Shown: positions 8,286-18,239, counted from the stretch's first letter. The stretch is DNA of 64,000 nt from Marinobacterium rhizophilum DSM 18822 (GCF_000378045.1 NZ_KB899091.1:124001-188000); one strand, 5' to 3'. Notes: generated by a model not told the origin, from the sequence alone. Numbers and translations: made by a program.

Positions 8286-10279
8286 ATCAGCGTTTAGGTC
8301 TCAAAAGTCCCCCTCCCCAGAATCCTGCAAACGAGGACCAGGCCCCGGCATATAGCACTCTTCTGAAAAGAAAAATTGGCCTGAGCTCGATCCGGTACAA
8401 GCTTTCGCTGGGCATCATGCTCACCACCATTACCGCCCTGGTCGTGTCCGGCGTCAGTATCGTTGCCTACGATCTGGGCGATTACCGTGAGCGAACCTAT
8501 GAAGACTTGCGCACCCAGGCCGACCTGATGGGCCATGCCAGCGCTGCGGCGCTGCAATTCCAGGATCCCGCTGTCGCCGAGCAAACCTTGGCCCTGCTGC
8601 GCCTGCGCCCCCAGATCAGGGCCGCGGCAATCTATACTCCCGATGGTAAACAGTTCGCCCGCTACCTGAGCTTGACGACCCCATCCAGCCTTTTAACTCC
8701 GCTGCCCGCCGGCAGGGACTCTCAGATAGAAAACGGCATGCTGAGCCTGTCGCAACCCATACGGTTTGAAAATGACCGGCTCGGTACCATACAGCTGGTC
8801 GCGGAATATCGTTTTCACGATCGCCTGTTACACGACCTTGGCATTGTCCTTGGCGTGGCGGTGCTCGCTCTGGCTATATCCATGCTCATCTCTGTCTGGA
8901 TTCAGGCCCGTATTACCCGGCCGATCTTACGGATCACCGAGCTGGCAAATCGCGTGGTTCAGCAACGCGACTACAGTCTGCGTGCCGAGAGCACCACGAA
9001 CGATGAAATCGGCTATCTGGTAGACGCATTCAACACCATGCTGTCCGAAATCGGTCGCAGAACCGAGGCACTGGAAGTCTCTAACCTGCAACTGGAAACC
9101 GAAGTAAAGGAACGCGTGGAAACCGAACGGGCACTGCGTAGCAGTGAGTTACGCCACCGGACGCTGATAACTGAACTGACAACCGTGGTTTGGCAAGCCG
9201 ATGCCAAGGGTGACTTCATTGCCAACCAGCCGGCCTGGGACGGCTATACAGGCCAGACACCTGAAGAACACATGGGCCGGGGCTGGTTGAATGCGCTGCA
9301 TGCAGAGGACCGGGCAGAACTGGAACAACTCTGGCAACAGGCATGTGAATATAACAGCCCGCTCTCGAGCGAAATGCGTCTTTGGCATGCAGACAGTCAA
9401 GACTACCGCCATATCAGCCTCAAGGCCGTGCCGCTAAAAGGCGTCGATGGATCCACGCTGGAGTGGATTGGCATCGTCGATGACATCCATGAACGGACAT
9501 TATACAGCGAAGAAATCAGCCGCCTGAACTCCCAGCTCGAACAGCATGTAAAGGAGCGTACCGCCGAACTCGAATCGGTCAACAAGGAGCTCGAGGCCTT
9601 CAGTTATTCGGTGTCGCATGACCTGCGCGCACCGTTGCGTTCTATCGATGGATTCAGTCAGGCCCTGCTCGAAGACTACAACGATGCGATGGACGATACC
9701 GGACGAGACTACCTGGCCCGCGTGCGTGCCGCTGCGCAACGTATGGGCATACTGATCGACGACCTGTTAAACCTGTCCCGCGTCAGCCGGGCGGAAATCG
9801 ATCGCCAGCCGCAGGACCTGAGCGCAATGGCCGCAGACATTGTCACCGGGCTGCGCGAAAGTGACCCGCAGCGCAATGTGGATATACAGATTGCCGCAGG
9901 GCTCGAAGCCTGCGGTGATGGCCGGCTGATGCACGTCGTTCTGGACAACCTGCTCAACAATGCCTGGAAATACACCGGCAAGACAAGCGGGGCCCGTATC
10001 GAATTCGGCATGCGTGACTATAATGGTATATCGAGCTTTTTTATTCAGGATAATGGCGCCGGCTTTGATATGACCTATGCTGCACGTCTGTTCAACGCCT
10101 TTCAGCGACTACACGATGTACGGGACTATCCAGGCACAGGGGTGGGGCTGGCAACCGTTCAGCGTATTATCCGGCGTCATGGCGGACAAATTTGGGCAGA
10201 GGCGGAGGTCGATAAGGGCGCGACATTTTATTTCACACTGCCCCTGATTGCACAATCGACGGAACGAGGTGCGACATGA
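8282..10279 (+). CDS. Membrane sensor histidine kinase (CHASE8-HAMP-PAS-HisKA-HATPase)
   Basis: 665 residues. First membrane segment near 43-63 (LSLGIMLTTITALVVSGVSI), periplasmic CHASE8-type domain with YRERTYEDLRTQADLMGHAS, second membrane segment near 188-210, HAMP (ARITRPILRITELANRVV), coiled coil, PAS domain near 287-405, HisKA with phosphoacceptor His446 in SVSHDLRAPLRS, and a HATPase with NNAWKYTG (N box), FIQDNGAGFDM and GTGVGLATVQRII. Overlaps by 4 bases with the YfiR-like gene upstream and the response regulator gene downstream, so translation is probably coupled. CHASE8 kinases are typical partners of YfiR-type proteins. Expected to phosphorylate the next-door receivers. Confidence 0.88.
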   Translation: MNQRLGLKSPPPQNPANEDQAPAYSTLLKRKIGLSSIRYKLSLGIMLTTITALVVSGVSIVAYDLGDYRERTYEDLRTQADLMGHASAAALQFQDPAVAEQTLALLRLRPQIRAAAIYTPDGKQFARYLSLTTPSSLLTPLPAGRDSQIENGMLSLSQPIRFENDRLGTIQLVAEYRFHDRLLHDLGIVLGVAVLALAISMLISVWIQARITRPILRITELANRVVQQRDYSLRAESTTNDEIGYLVDAFNTMLSEIGRRTEALEVSNLQLETEVKERVETERALRSSELRHRTLITELTTVVWQADAKGDFIANQPAWDGYTGQTPEEHMGRGWLNALHAEDRAELEQLWQQACEYNSPLSSEMRLWHADSQDYRHISLKAVPLKGVDGSTLEWIGIVDDIHERTLYSEEISRLNSQLEQHVKERTAELESVNKELEAFSYSVSHDLRAPLRSIDGFSQALLEDYNDAMDDTGRDYLARVRAAAQRMGILIDDLLNLSRVSRAEIDRQPQDLSAMAADIVTGLRESDPQRNVDIQIAAGLEACGDGRLMHVVLDNLLNNAWKYTGKTSGARIEFGMRDYNGISSFFIQDNGAGFDMTYAARLFNAFQRLHDVRDYPGTGVGLATVQRIIRRHGGQIWAEAEVDKGATFYFTLPLIAQSTERGAT

Positions 10280-10710
10280 CCAGCAAACCGATCTTACTGG
10301 TGGAAGACAACCCGGATGATGAGGCCCTGGCGTTGAGGGCTTTCAAAAAAAGCGCCATCAGCAATCCCATCGTGGTGACCCGTGACGGCGCCGAAGCACT
10401 CGACTACCTTTATGCGCAGGGTCAGTACGCTGATCGCGATACTCGGGAACTGCCTGCCGTCGTGTTGCTTGACCTCAAACTGCCCAAGATTGACGGACTC
10501 GAAGTCCTGGGCCGAATTCGTGACAACGCACTTACGAAACACCTTCCAGTCGTCATTCTGACTTCTTCCAAGCAGGAAGAGGACTTGGTAAAAGGCTATA
10601 GCCTGGGCGCCAACAGCTATGTGCGAAAACCGGTGGATTTCAATGAATTTGTGCAGGCCGTGGGGCATCTGGGCATGTATTGGCTATTGCTGAATGAGCT
10701 GCCGTACTAG
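10276..10710 (+). CDS. Single-domain response regulator (Rcp1-like)
   Basis: 144 residues forming one receiver domain: acidic pocket VEDNPDD near 9-15, phospho-acceptor Asp66 in VVLLDLKLPKIDG, ILTSSKQEEDL with the conserved Thr/Ser, and the conserved Lys in YVRKPVDF. There is no output domain, so it should act as a phospho-relay or by protein contact, as Rcp1-type regulators do next to phytochrome-like kinases. Its ATG overlaps the kinase stop (ATGA). Confidence 0.88.
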   Translation: MTSKPILLVEDNPDDEALALRAFKKSAISNPIVVTRDGAEALDYLYAQGQYADRDTRELPAVVLLDLKLPKIDGLEVLGRIRDNALTKHLPVVILTSSKQEEDLVKGYSLGANSYVRKPVDFNEFVQAVGHLGMYWLLLNELPY

Positions 10711-10842
10711 AGGCGCCAGCGTTCATGGACACCGTGCAAAACGGAATCGGCTCGTGCCGAGTGCGTATTCTGGGGCATAGGGAAATCCTGTCTGTAACAG
10801 TCCCGGGTGACTTGTGCAGATAAATTCAAGGGAGACACGGCA

Positions 10843-12570
10843 ATGGACAAGATCCCATTACAGGTGCTGATTATTGAGGATGATGCCGACGATACCCAGT
10901 TGCTTGTGCGTGAGCTGCGCCGTCATGGCTATGAGCCTGGCTACGCCTGCGTCGATAATACGCACGACCTGGAACAAGCACTGCAACAGCCCTGGGATAT
11001 CGTCTTTTCCGACTATACGATGCCCGCATTCGATGGCCTTTCAGCATTGAAACAGGTACGCAAGCAAAACCCGGACATCCCCTTCATCTTTGTCTCCGGA
11101 ACCATCGGTGAAGAGCGCGCAGTCGAAGCCGTACGATCCGGTGCACAGGACTACATTATCAAGGGCAATCTAAAGCGGTTGCCGGCGACGATATCCCGTG
11201 AATTGAGGGAAACCGTTACACGACGCGAACGACGCATCGCCGAAAGCCGCATCCGCTTCCTGGCGAACTATGACGAACTTACTGCCTTGCCCAATCGGGC
11301 CCTGTTTTCCACGCGGCTGGATCAGGCCATCGAGCAGGCGAACCGTTCTGGCTTGATGGTCGGGGTCGTGCACTTCAACCTGGACCGATTCAGAGACATC
11401 AACAGCAGTCTCGGGCAGGCGGCGGGTGATCAACTGTTGAAGGAAATCGCCCGACGCCTGAAACGCAACACCGGGCCAGATGATGTGATCGCCCGGTTGT
11501 CCAGCGATGAATTTGGCGTGATCCTGCCGAATCTGTTAATGAAAAGCCAGTTACTCGAAAGCATCCGCCATCTGTACAGGAACCTGTCGGATCCGGTGAC
11601 GATTTCAGGCTATGCATTGCATGTGCGTGCCAGTATCGGTGCCAGCCTGTACCCCTTCGACAGCGACAAGGCGGACGAACTGCAACGCAATGCCACCATG
11701 GCCATGCACAAGGCCAAACGGGAAGGTGGTGGCAGCTGCCGCTTCTTCAAGCCCGAAATCCGCGATCAGCTCTATAAGCGGATCAACCTGGAGCGTGATC
11801 TGGAGCAAGCCGTGGTGAAACATGATTTCGCGCTCCATTTTCAGCCCCAGATCGAGCTTTCCAGCGGCAATATAGTCGCGTCTGAAGCCTTGTTGCGCTG
11901 GTTCCATCCCAGCGGGGAAGCAATTCCCCCCGACCAATTTATTCCACTGGCCGAAGAAACCGGGCTGATACTGCCCATCGGGCAGTGGGTACTGCAAGAA
12001 GCTTGCCGGCAGGCCAATCGCTGGAAAAGCGCTGGCGTTTCGCGCCCTCCCAGGATTGCAGTCAATTTCTCGGCGTTCCAGTTCCGGCAACGAAATCTGG
12101 TCGACGCGGTCAAGGGCGCCATCAGTGACCATGCTCTGGATCCCCAATTTCTGGAAATCGAAATCACCGAAACGGCCCTGATGCAGGACCCGGAAATGGC
12201 ACTGCAAATTCTTACAAAGCTGCGCAACCTTGGGGTTTCGATCTCGCTGGACGATTTTGGTACCGGTTACTCCAGCCTGAGCTATCTCAAGCGCTTCCCG
12301 GTCAATGTCCTGAAAATTGATAAATCATTTATCAATGATATTCCCCGGGATAGCGAGAACGCCGCAATCACCCGCGCCATCATTGCGATGGCGATGCACC
12401 TGCAAATCAAGGTGGTGGCCGAAGGGGTTGAAACCCGGGAGCAAATGGCATTTTTGCGCAATGAAGGCTGTGACCTTGTCCAGGGCTATTATTTCCGGCG
12501 GCCAGCGCCTGGCGATGAATTGACTCCGCTGCTGAAGTCCCTTACCCCCTTCGCCGCCAAGCTGGGTTAG
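10843..12570 (+). CDS. Response regulator with degenerate GGDEF and intact EAL domains
   Basis: 575 residues from the ATG at 10843 (GGGAGA eight bases upstream; an upstream GTG at 10807 lacks a site). Receiver domain 1-125 with Asp57 in [16 protein letters not shown] domain about 150-305 has a full fold ([30 protein letters not shown]) but the signature reads [11 protein letters not shown], so the two glycines are lost and cyclase activity is unlikely. EAL domain about 320-570 has [56 protein letters not shown] and VQGYYF, so phosphodiesterase activity is expected. It follows the response regulator after a 132-base gap and is probably the output that lowers cyclic-di-GMP on signal. Confidence 0.88.
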   Translation: MDKIPLQVLIIEDDADDTQLLVRELRRHGYEPGYACVDNTHDLEQALQQPWDIVFSDYTMPAFDGLSALKQVRKQNPDIPFIFVSGTIGEERAVEAVRSGAQDYIIKGNLKRLPATISRELRETVTRRERRIAESRIRFLANYDELTALPNRALFSTRLDQAIEQANRSGLMVGVVHFNLDRFRDINSSLGQAAGDQLLKEIARRLKRNTGPDDVIARLSSDEFGVILPNLLMKSQLLESIRHLYRNLSDPVTISGYALHVRASIGASLYPFDSDKADELQRNATMAMHKAKREGGGSCRFFKPEIRDQLYKRINLERDLEQAVVKHDFALHFQPQIELSSGNIVASEALLRWFHPSGEAIPPDQFIPLAEETGLILPIGQWVLQEACRQANRWKSAGVSRPPRIAVNFSAFQFRQRNLVDAVKGAISDHALDPQFLEIEITETALMQDPEMALQILTKLRNLGVSISLDDFGTGYSSLSYLKRFPVNVLKIDKSFINDIPRDSENAAITRAIIAMAMHLQIKVVAEGVETREQMAFLRNEGCDLVQGYYFRRPAPGDELTPLLKSLTPFAAKLG

Positions 12571-12700
12571 TCCGCGCGCGACCATCACGGCGGGGCTGCA
12601 TCCCGTCCGGTAGTCGCTTGTGAGCATTGGGCCCTACTCGCGATTTACGGGTTGTTTACATGCAGACCTGTCCGGAGTGGCACCCAGGCGGGCGCCTGTC

Positions 12701-12750
12701 CTACGCCACCGTCAGCACCCGCGGCTCCAGCTGTCCCTGCAGCTCCAGGT
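12701..12750 (-). pseudogene. 3' fragment of a GntR/FCD regulator gene
   Basis: The 50 bases align without gaps to 14905-14954, the last codons of the intact gntR gene, with about nine mismatches by my count. Read in that frame the fragment gives HLELQGQLEPRVLTVA then a TAG stop, against NLELQGQLEQRMLMME and TAG in the intact gene. It therefore looks like the tail of a lost paralogous regulator, now joined to the truncated membrane-protein copy. Confidence 0.5.
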
Positions 12751-12755
12751 GAGCA

Positions 12756-12995
12756 TTCGCGGAGTACGCTGCCCCCTTCCAGCTGACGCGCCCAGTGACC
12801 GTAGTGGTAGTCGTTCAGTTGCTGCACGTATGGCTCCAGGGCGGGGCACGAAGCGGTGTTTTCGCGCACGAACAACAGCGCGTCGTCAGCACGGGTAAAG
12901 CGCTTTTGATAACGGATGCCGAACCACTTCCGCTCACAGCAAAAGGCATCCCTTTGCGGATCATAGCGGACCGTATTCGCTATTTTCTCGGCCAT
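12756..12995 (-). repeat. Direct repeat, copy 2
   Basis: Matches 5160-5400 in the same orientation; the homology stops at about 12756, where unrelated sequence begins. Recombination between the copies would excise or duplicate the intervening sensory module. Confidence 0.78.
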
Positions 12996-13102
12996 ATACC
13001 CTCCTGTTTCACGCAACTTATAACTTTTAGGGAATTGCTGCGTGGTTCTTATTCCCTTTAAACTATAAGTCTTTTCGGCCCGTTATAAGGACTTGCGCCA
13101 AC

Positions 13103-14827
13103 ATGCCCCATCGTGCCCACCTGTTCACGTTGCGTATCGGTAATGCCCTGCGCGAAAGCTGCCTTGCCGAACCTTACTCCATACAGCGGTTCAGCAAAGA
13201 CCTGATGGCCGGCGTCACGGTAGGCATTATCGCCATTCCGCTGGCCATGGCGCTGGCAATCGCCAGCGGCGTGCCGCCCCAGTACGGTCTCTATTCGGCC
13301 ATGATCGCCGGTTTCCTGATCGCGCTGACAGGCGGCTCACGCTACAGCGTTTCGGGGCCAACCGCCGCCTTCGTCGTAATCCTCTACCCGGTCGCCCAGC
13401 AATTCGGATTGGGCGGCCTGCTGGTCGCGACCCTTCTTGCCGGACTGATCCTGGTGGCGCTGGCGCTGGCCCGCCTCGGGCGCCTGATCGAGTATATCCC
13501 GGAACCGGTAACCCTGGGCTTCACCTCGGGTATCGCCATTGTTATCGCCACGCTCCAAATCCGGGATTTTTTCGGCCTCGCGCTCGACACGCTGCCCGAA
13601 TCCTGGTTCGGCAAAATCGAAACACTGCTGCTCGCGTTGCCGGCGCTCGATCCCGCCAGCCTTCTGGTCGCCGCCACCACGCTGGGCCTGATGGTCCTCT
13701 GGCCAAGGCTGAAAACGCCCATTCCCGGCCACCTGCCAGCCCTGCTGGCCGGTGTTGCCCTCTCGGTGGTGCTCAGCGCGCTGGGCCACGACATCGACAC
13801 CATCGGTTCGCGTTTCAGCTATCTGTTACCGGACGGGACCGCGGGACAGGGCATTCCCCCGGTTCTGCCATCATTTGAATGGCCCTGGCTGCAGCCGGGC
13901 CCCGATGGCACCGTCCTGGAATTATCATTTGAAACACTGCGTGCGCTGCTGCCGGCGGCCTTCACCATCGCCATGCTCGGCGCTATCGAGTCGTTGCTCT
14001 GCGCCGTGGTGCTCGATGGCATGACCGGACGGCGCCACAATGCCAATACAGAGTTGCTGGGCCAGGGGCTCGGCAATCTGGTTGCCCCGTTTTTCGGCGG
14101 TATCACCGCCACGGCGGCAATCGCCCGTTCCGCAGCCAATTACCGGGCCGGCGCCCAAAGCCCGGTCTCGGCCATGATTCATGCCCTGGTGGTGATGGCG
14201 GCTCTTCTGGCGATCGCACCGCTGCTGTCCTATCTGCCGATGGCATCCATGGCCGCGATGCTGCTGATGGTAGCCTGGAACATGAGCGAGGCGCACAAGG
14301 TGGTGGCACTGGTACGTCGCGCGCCAACCGGCGACATCCTGGTGCTCGCGGTCTGCCTGTCGCTGACAGTGCTGTTCGATATGGTGATCGCCATCAGCAC
14401 CGGCATCGTGCTGGCATCGCTGCTGTTTGTACGTGACCTTGCCGCCATGACAAAGGTCAGCGAGATCAGCGGCAATCGCCGGCTGGTGCCCGAACCCCTG
14501 CCCAAGAACTGGTCCCTGTACAAAATCAACGGCCCCCTGTTTTTTGCCGCCGCCGACCGGGTCTTTTCCGAACTGGAACTGCTGTGTCGCTATAACCGGG
14601 GGGTGCTGCTCTATATGGATGGCGTGCCCATGCTGGATGCCGGCGGACTGGCGGCACTGGAGAAGTTTATCGCCAGCTGCCACTCGAACAACATTGAGCT
14701 GCTAATCGCCGACCTGCAGTTCCAGCCACTCAAAGCCCTGGCCCGGGCGGACATTCGGCCCATTGAGGGTCAGCTGAGTTTCAGCCCCACACTGGCCGAG
14801 GCGCTGGACATGGTGAGCAACCGGTGA
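13103..14827 (+). CDS. dauA: SulP-family anion transporter, DauA-like, with STAS domain
   Basis: 574 residues. The SulP membrane core covers about residues 30-425 with 10 or more hydrophobic segments, including the family signature [22 protein letters not shown] near 43-64 and [13 protein letters not shown]. It is followed by a C-terminal STAS domain ([37 protein letters not shown]). The overall pattern and the absence of an added carbonic anhydrase or kinase domain match DauA/YchM, the C4-dicarboxylate transporter, but bicarbonate or sulfate transport cannot be excluded from sequence. It is a single gene; AAGGA lies ten bases before the ATG. Downstream is the glutarate-type cluster, so dicarboxylate import would fit that context. 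Confidence 0.75.
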   Translation: MPHRAHLFTLRIGNALRESCLAEPYSIQRFSKDLMAGVTVGIIAIPLAMALAIASGVPPQYGLYSAMIAGFLIALTGGSRYSVSGPTAAFVVILYPVAQQFGLGGLLVATLLAGLILVALALARLGRLIEYIPEPVTLGFTSGIAIVIATLQIRDFFGLALDTLPESWFGKIETLLLALPALDPASLLVAATTLGLMVLWPRLKTPIPGHLPALLAGVALSVVLSALGHDIDTIGSRFSYLLPDGTAGQGIPPVLPSFEWPWLQPGPDGTVLELSFETLRALLPAAFTIAMLGAIESLLCAVVLDGMTGRRHNANTELLGQGLGNLVAPFFGGITATAAIARSAANYRAGAQSPVSAMIHALVVMAALLAIAPLLSYLPMASMAAMLLMVAWNMSEAHKVVALVRRAPTGDILVLAVCLSLTVLFDMVIAISTGIVLASLLFVRDLAAMTKVSEISGNRRLVPEPLPKNWSLYKINGPLFFAAADRVFSELELLCRYNRGVLLYMDGVPMLDAGGLAALEKFIASCHSNNIELLIADLQFQPLKALARADIRPIEGQLSFSPTLAEALDMVSNR

Positions 14828-14878
14828 CGCTTCCCCCTTTGCGTTGATGGGCGCCTGACCGCCCCATCGACGGCCCAC

Positions 14879-14892
14879 GCAGCCTGTCGGAC
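14879..14892 (+). repeat. Solo terminal-repeat fragment of the MITE-like element
   Basis: The 14 bases GCAGCCTGTCGGAC are identical to the left end of the element at 29346-29510. No partner end or internal sequence follows, so this is a relic or chance match between dauA and gntR. Confidence 0.35.
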
Positions 14893-14904
14893 CTTCAACC
14901 CGCC

Positions 14905-15672
14905 CTACTCCATCATCAGCATGCGCTGTTCAAGCTGGCCCTGCAGCTCCAGGTTAAAGTGCTCGGCCGAGCGCATGTGCTCCAGCATCAGCGCCCTGGC
15001 CTTGTTTGCATCGCGCGCGCGAAAGGCCACCAGCAGCTGGCGGTGATACTCCAGGTTGGCACAGGAGAACTCGCGCTGCTCCGGCAGTCGCGCCTTTTTG
15101 AAGATCACCAGATCCCGGATCAGGTCATTCAGGAAGCGCCCGATAAAGGCCAGCAGCGGATTGGTGCAGCGCTCGGCCAGCAGCACGTGAAACTCAAGCT
15201 CCGCAATGCGCTGCGCGATACGTTCATCAAAGTCCGCGGCCGAATGACTACAGCGTTCAACCAGGGCCTCTAGCCGGCTCAGGTCGTCCTCGCTCAGCAG
15301 GGGCGTAACCTGGGCCGCGATTTCAGGCTCCACCAGGGTGCGCAGCGCATAGATATCCGGCCCGCTGGGCTGCTCGAAATGCAGGAAGTTGCGCAGCAGC
15401 TGGCTGGTCAGATCATAGGGCACGCAGGACAGCACCGCGCCACCATTGGGCCCGGTACGGATCCTGACCAGGCCCTGCACCTCCAGCGACTTCAGCGCTT
15501 CGCGTACCGTACCCTTGGCGCAGTCAAACTGGTCCATGAGTTCGCGCTCGTTCGGTAACCGCTCACCGGGCTGCTTGCCATTGACCACAACCCAGCGCTT
15601 GATCGAATCGACGATCTGATCGGCGCGCTTGATACGCCGGCTCGGGGTGAAAGCTGCACTATCGTTGTTCAT
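14905..15672 (-). CDS. GntR-family regulator, FadR/FCD type
   Basis: 255 residues. Winged helix-turn-helix near 18-80 (GERLPNERELMDQF, AKGTVREALKSLEVQGLVRIRTG) and an all-helical FCD effector domain from about 98 to 235 (IYALRTLVEPEIAAQVTPL, EFHVLLAERC, EYHRQLLVAF). FCD regulators sense organic acids, often binding a metal through His/Asp residues. It is divergently transcribed from the glutaryl-CoA dehydrogenase gene and is most probably the pathway-specific regulator of that operon; a perfect palindrome lies in the shared promoter region. Confidence 0.85.
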   Translation of the reverse strand: MNNDSAAFTPSRRIKRADQIVDSIKRWVVVNGKQPGERLPNERELMDQFDCAKGTVREALKSLEVQGLVRIRTGPNGGAVLSCVPYDLTSQLLRNFLHFEQPSGPDIYALRTLVEPEIAAQVTPLLSEDDLSRLEALVERCSHSAADFDERIAQRIAELEFHVLLAERCTNPLLAFIGRFLNDLIRDLVIFKKARLPEQREFSCANLEYHRQLLVAFRARDANKARALMLEHMRSAEHFNLELQGQLEQRMLMME

Positions 15673-15742
15673 AACGGCTTCTTTGTTGGCGGTTGTCTAT
15701 TCTGCCACGGCAGGCCACCCTTGGCATAAAGGTTTAATTAAC

Positions 15743-15762
15743 CTATTTATTGCAATAAATAG
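15743..15762. promoter_or_regulatory. Perfect 20-base palindrome in the gntR-gcdH promoter region
   Basis: Two CTATTTATTG half-sites meet with no spacer. It is 80 bases before the chosen gcdH start and 70 bases before the gntR start, the right place for an operator of the adjacent GntR protein. Binding is inferred only from position and symmetry. Confidence 0.5.
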
Positions 15763-15821
15763 ACTAATGTTATTTTATGCTATCAAGCGAATACACACTG
15801 CCAATTCCGGAGATCGATACC

Positions 15822-17009
15822 ATGGCACAGCACAGCAGCTTCAACTGGCAGGACCCTCTGTTGATCGACCAGCAACTGAGCGAAGAAGAACGCCAGATCC
15901 GCGACATGGCCCATGACTACTGCCAGGAGCAGCTGCAGCCGCGGGTGCTACAGGCTTTTCGCCATGAGCGTTTCGAGCGCGAGATCATGCTGGAAATGGG
16001 AGCCCTCGGACTCCTCGGCGCCTGCGTCGACCCGCAATACGGCGGCAGCGGCCTGAGCCAGGTGGGTTACGGCCTCATCGCTCGCGAAGTTGAGCGCGTC
16101 GACTCGGGCTATCGTTCGGCCATGAGCGTGCAGTCCTCCCTGGTGATGTATCCGATTGAAGCCTATGGCTCCGAGGCGCAAAAGCAGAAGTACCTGCCCA
16201 AGCTCGCCAGTGGCGAATGGATCGGCTGCTTCGGCCTGACCGAGCCCAATCATGGCTCAGACCCCGGCTCCATGATTACACGGGCGAAAAAAGTCGAGGG
16301 TGGCTATCGCCTCAGCGGTCAGAAGATGTGGATCACCAACAGCCCTATTGCCGACCTCGCCGTGGTCTGGGCCAAATCCGATGCCCACGATGGCAAGATC
16401 CGGGGCTTTATCGTTGACCGGGGCACCGACGGCTTCAGCACGCCAAAGATCGAGGGCAAGGTCAGCCTGCGGGCGTCCCTTACCGGCGAAATCGTGCTGG
16501 ATGATGCCTTCGTGCCGGAAGACAACCTGCTACCCGATGCCAGTGGCTTGAGCGGCCCCTTTGGCTGTCTCAACAAGGCGCGCTACGGGATCGCCTGGGG
16601 CGCCATGGGGGCCGCGGAATTCTGCTGGCATGCCGCACGCCAGTACTGCCTGGATCGCATCCAGTTCGGTCGCCCGCTGGCCGCCAACCAGCTGATTCAG
16701 CTCAAGCTGGCCAACATGCAGACCGACATCGCCCTCGGTCTGCAGGCGGCACTGCAGGTCGGCCGCCTGCTGGATGCCGGCCAGGGCGCGCCCGAAATGG
16801 TGTCGCTGATCAAGCGCAACAACTGTGGCAAGGCGCTGGATATCGCCCGGATATCGCGGGACATGCACGGCGGCAATGGTATCTCCGACGAGTTTGGCGT
16901 GATCCGGCATATGGTCAACCTGGAGTCGGTCAACACCTACGAGGGTACCCATGACGTGCATGCGCTGATCCTGGGCCGTGCCCAGACCGGCATCCAGGCG
17001 TTCTGTTAA
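15822..17009 (+). CDS. gcdH: Glutaryl-CoA dehydrogenase
   Basis: 395 residues from the ATG at 15822 (GGAG nine bases upstream; frame open to 15777). An acyl-CoA dehydrogenase whose motifs fit the glutaryl-CoA branch: [75 protein letters not shown], and catalytic Glu374 in [17 protein letters not shown]. In the family it oxidises and decarboxylates glutaryl-CoA to crotonyl-CoA with FAD, passing electrons to ETF. It is first of three genes; the CoA-transferase gene follows after 15 bases. The pathway is probably degradation of lysine or glutarate. Confidence 0.87.
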   Translation: MAQHSSFNWQDPLLIDQQLSEEERQIRDMAHDYCQEQLQPRVLQAFRHERFEREIMLEMGALGLLGACVDPQYGGSGLSQVGYGLIAREVERVDSGYRSAMSVQSSLVMYPIEAYGSEAQKQKYLPKLASGEWIGCFGLTEPNHGSDPGSMITRAKKVEGGYRLSGQKMWITNSPIADLAVVWAKSDAHDGKIRGFIVDRGTDGFSTPKIEGKVSLRASLTGEIVLDDAFVPEDNLLPDASGLSGPFGCLNKARYGIAWGAMGAAEFCWHAARQYCLDRIQFGRPLAANQLIQLKLANMQTDIALGLQAALQVGRLLDAGQGAPEMVSLIKRNNCGKALDIARISRDMHGGNGISDEFGVIRHMVNLESVNTYEGTHDVHALILGRAQTGIQAFC

Positions 17010-17024
17010 AAAGGAGTCACGCCG

Positions 17025-18239
17025 ATGAGCGCCCAACCGCTAAAAGGTATCCGGATTCTGGACCTCTCCCGTGTGCTGGCCGGTCCCTGGTGCGGCCAGC
17101 AGCTGGCGGATCTGGGCGCCGAGGTGATCAAGATAGAGCACCCTTCTCGCGGCGACGACACCCGTGCCTGGGGCCCGCCCTGGCTCGAAGGCAGCGCCGA
17201 GTCGGCCTACTACCTCTGCGCCAACCGCGGCAAGAAATCGGTTGCCATCGATATGGCACACCCCAATGGCCAGCAGCTGATCCGGCAGCTGGTACGCGAA
17301 TGTGATGCGGTGCTGGAAAATTTCAAGGTCGGCGGTCTGAAGAAGTATGGTCTCGATTACGCGAGCCTCAAGCAGGAAAAACCCGACCTGATCTACTGCT
17401 CCATCACCGGCTTCGGCCAGGATGGCCCCTACGCCCACCGCGCCGGCTACGACTTCATGATCCAGGGCATGGGCGGCCTGATGAGCCTGACCGGGCGGCC
17501 GGATGCCGAACCCGGCGGCGGACCGGTCAAGGTCGGCGTTGCCTTCGCCGATATCTTTACCGGCATGTATGCCGCCAATGCCGTGCTCGCCGCCCTGTTC
17601 CAGCGTGAGCGCACAGGCTTGGGCACCCATATCGACCTGGCACTGCTGGATGTGCAGGTTGCGGTGCTGGCCAACCAGTCGATGAACTACCTCTGTGCCG
17701 GTCAGATGCCGACACGCCTGGGCAATGCCCACCCCAATATCGTGCCGTACCAGGCGTTCGCGACCAAAGACGGCCACCTGATCCTGGCGGTCGGCAACGA
17801 CGCCCAGTTCCGGCGCTTCAGCGAGGTGGCCGGCTGCGCGCAGCTCGCCGACGATGCACGCTTTTCCACCAACCAGGCGCGGGTCATACACCGTGCCGAA
17901 CTGATTCCGCAGCTGCAGGCGATTTTTCCGGGACGCACGACCCACGACTGGCTCGCAGCGCTCGAGGCGGTCGGTGTACCCTGCGGCCCGATCAACAACC
18001 TGCAGCAGGTGTTCGACGACCCACAGGTAGAACATCGCGGCCTCAGATTCGACCTGCCCCACGCCACGGCCGGCCAGGTGCCCATGGTTGGCAACCCGAT
18101 CCGCTTCGACGGCCAACCCCTGAATGCTGCCACGGCCCCACCCACACTGGGACAACAGACCGATCAGGTGCTGCAGCAACAGCTTGGCCTTTCGCCGGCC
18201 GAATGCCTTCGCTTGCGTGAGCGAGGCCTGATCGCCTGA
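17025..18239 (+). CDS. Class III (CaiB/BaiF) CoA-transferase, probably glutarate-specific
   Basis: 404 residues. Family III signatures: LKGIRILDLSRVLAGPWCGQ, LGAEVIKIEHP, RGKKSVAIDM, ENFKVGGLKKYGLDY, YCSITGFGQDGPY and the likely catalytic Asp176 in AFADIFTGMYAANAVLAAL. Such enzymes swap CoA between acids through an aspartyl-CoA thioester. Its position directly after gcdH (AAGGAG before the ATG) is the usual arrangement for succinyl-CoA:glutarate CoA-transferase, which makes the substrate for GcdH. Donor and acceptor cannot be proved from sequence. Confidence 0.82.
   Translation: MSAQPLKGIRILDLSRVLAGPWCGQQLADLGAEVIKIEHPSRGDDTRAWGPPWLEGSAESAYYLCANRGKKSVAIDMAHPNGQQLIRQLVRECDAVLENFKVGGLKKYGLDYASLKQEKPDLIYCSITGFGQDGPYAHRAGYDFMIQGMGGLMSLTGRPDAEPGGGPVKVGVAFADIFTGMYAANAVLAALFQRERTGLGTHIDLALLDVQVAVLANQSMNYLCAGQMPTRLGNAHPNIVPYQAFATKDGHLILAVGNDAQFRRFSEVAGCAQLADDARFSTNQARVIHRAELIPQLQAIFPGRTTHDWLAALEAVGVPCGPINNLQQVFDDPQVEHRGLRFDLPHATAGQVPMVGNPIRFDGQPLNAATAPPTLGQQTDQVLQQQLGLSPAECLRLRERGLIA

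Larger units (their letters stand above)
12645..12995 (-). pseudogene. Frameshifted, truncated paralogue of the small membrane protein at 4792-5400
   Basis: From an ATG at 12995 with an excellent AGGAGG site, 72 or so residues match the intact gene (FCCERKWFGIRYQKRF, ALLFVRENTASCPALEPYVQQ, NDYHYGHWARQLE). Right after QLEG two bases are missing compared with the intact copy (GGGGGTGCAGCG versus GGGGGCAGCG), so the frame shifts into an alanine/glycine-rich tail and the membrane segments are gone. From about 12750 on, the sequence belongs to a different gene fragment. It may still express a 116-residue soluble N-terminal domain, but this looks like decay after duplication. Confidence 0.7.
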
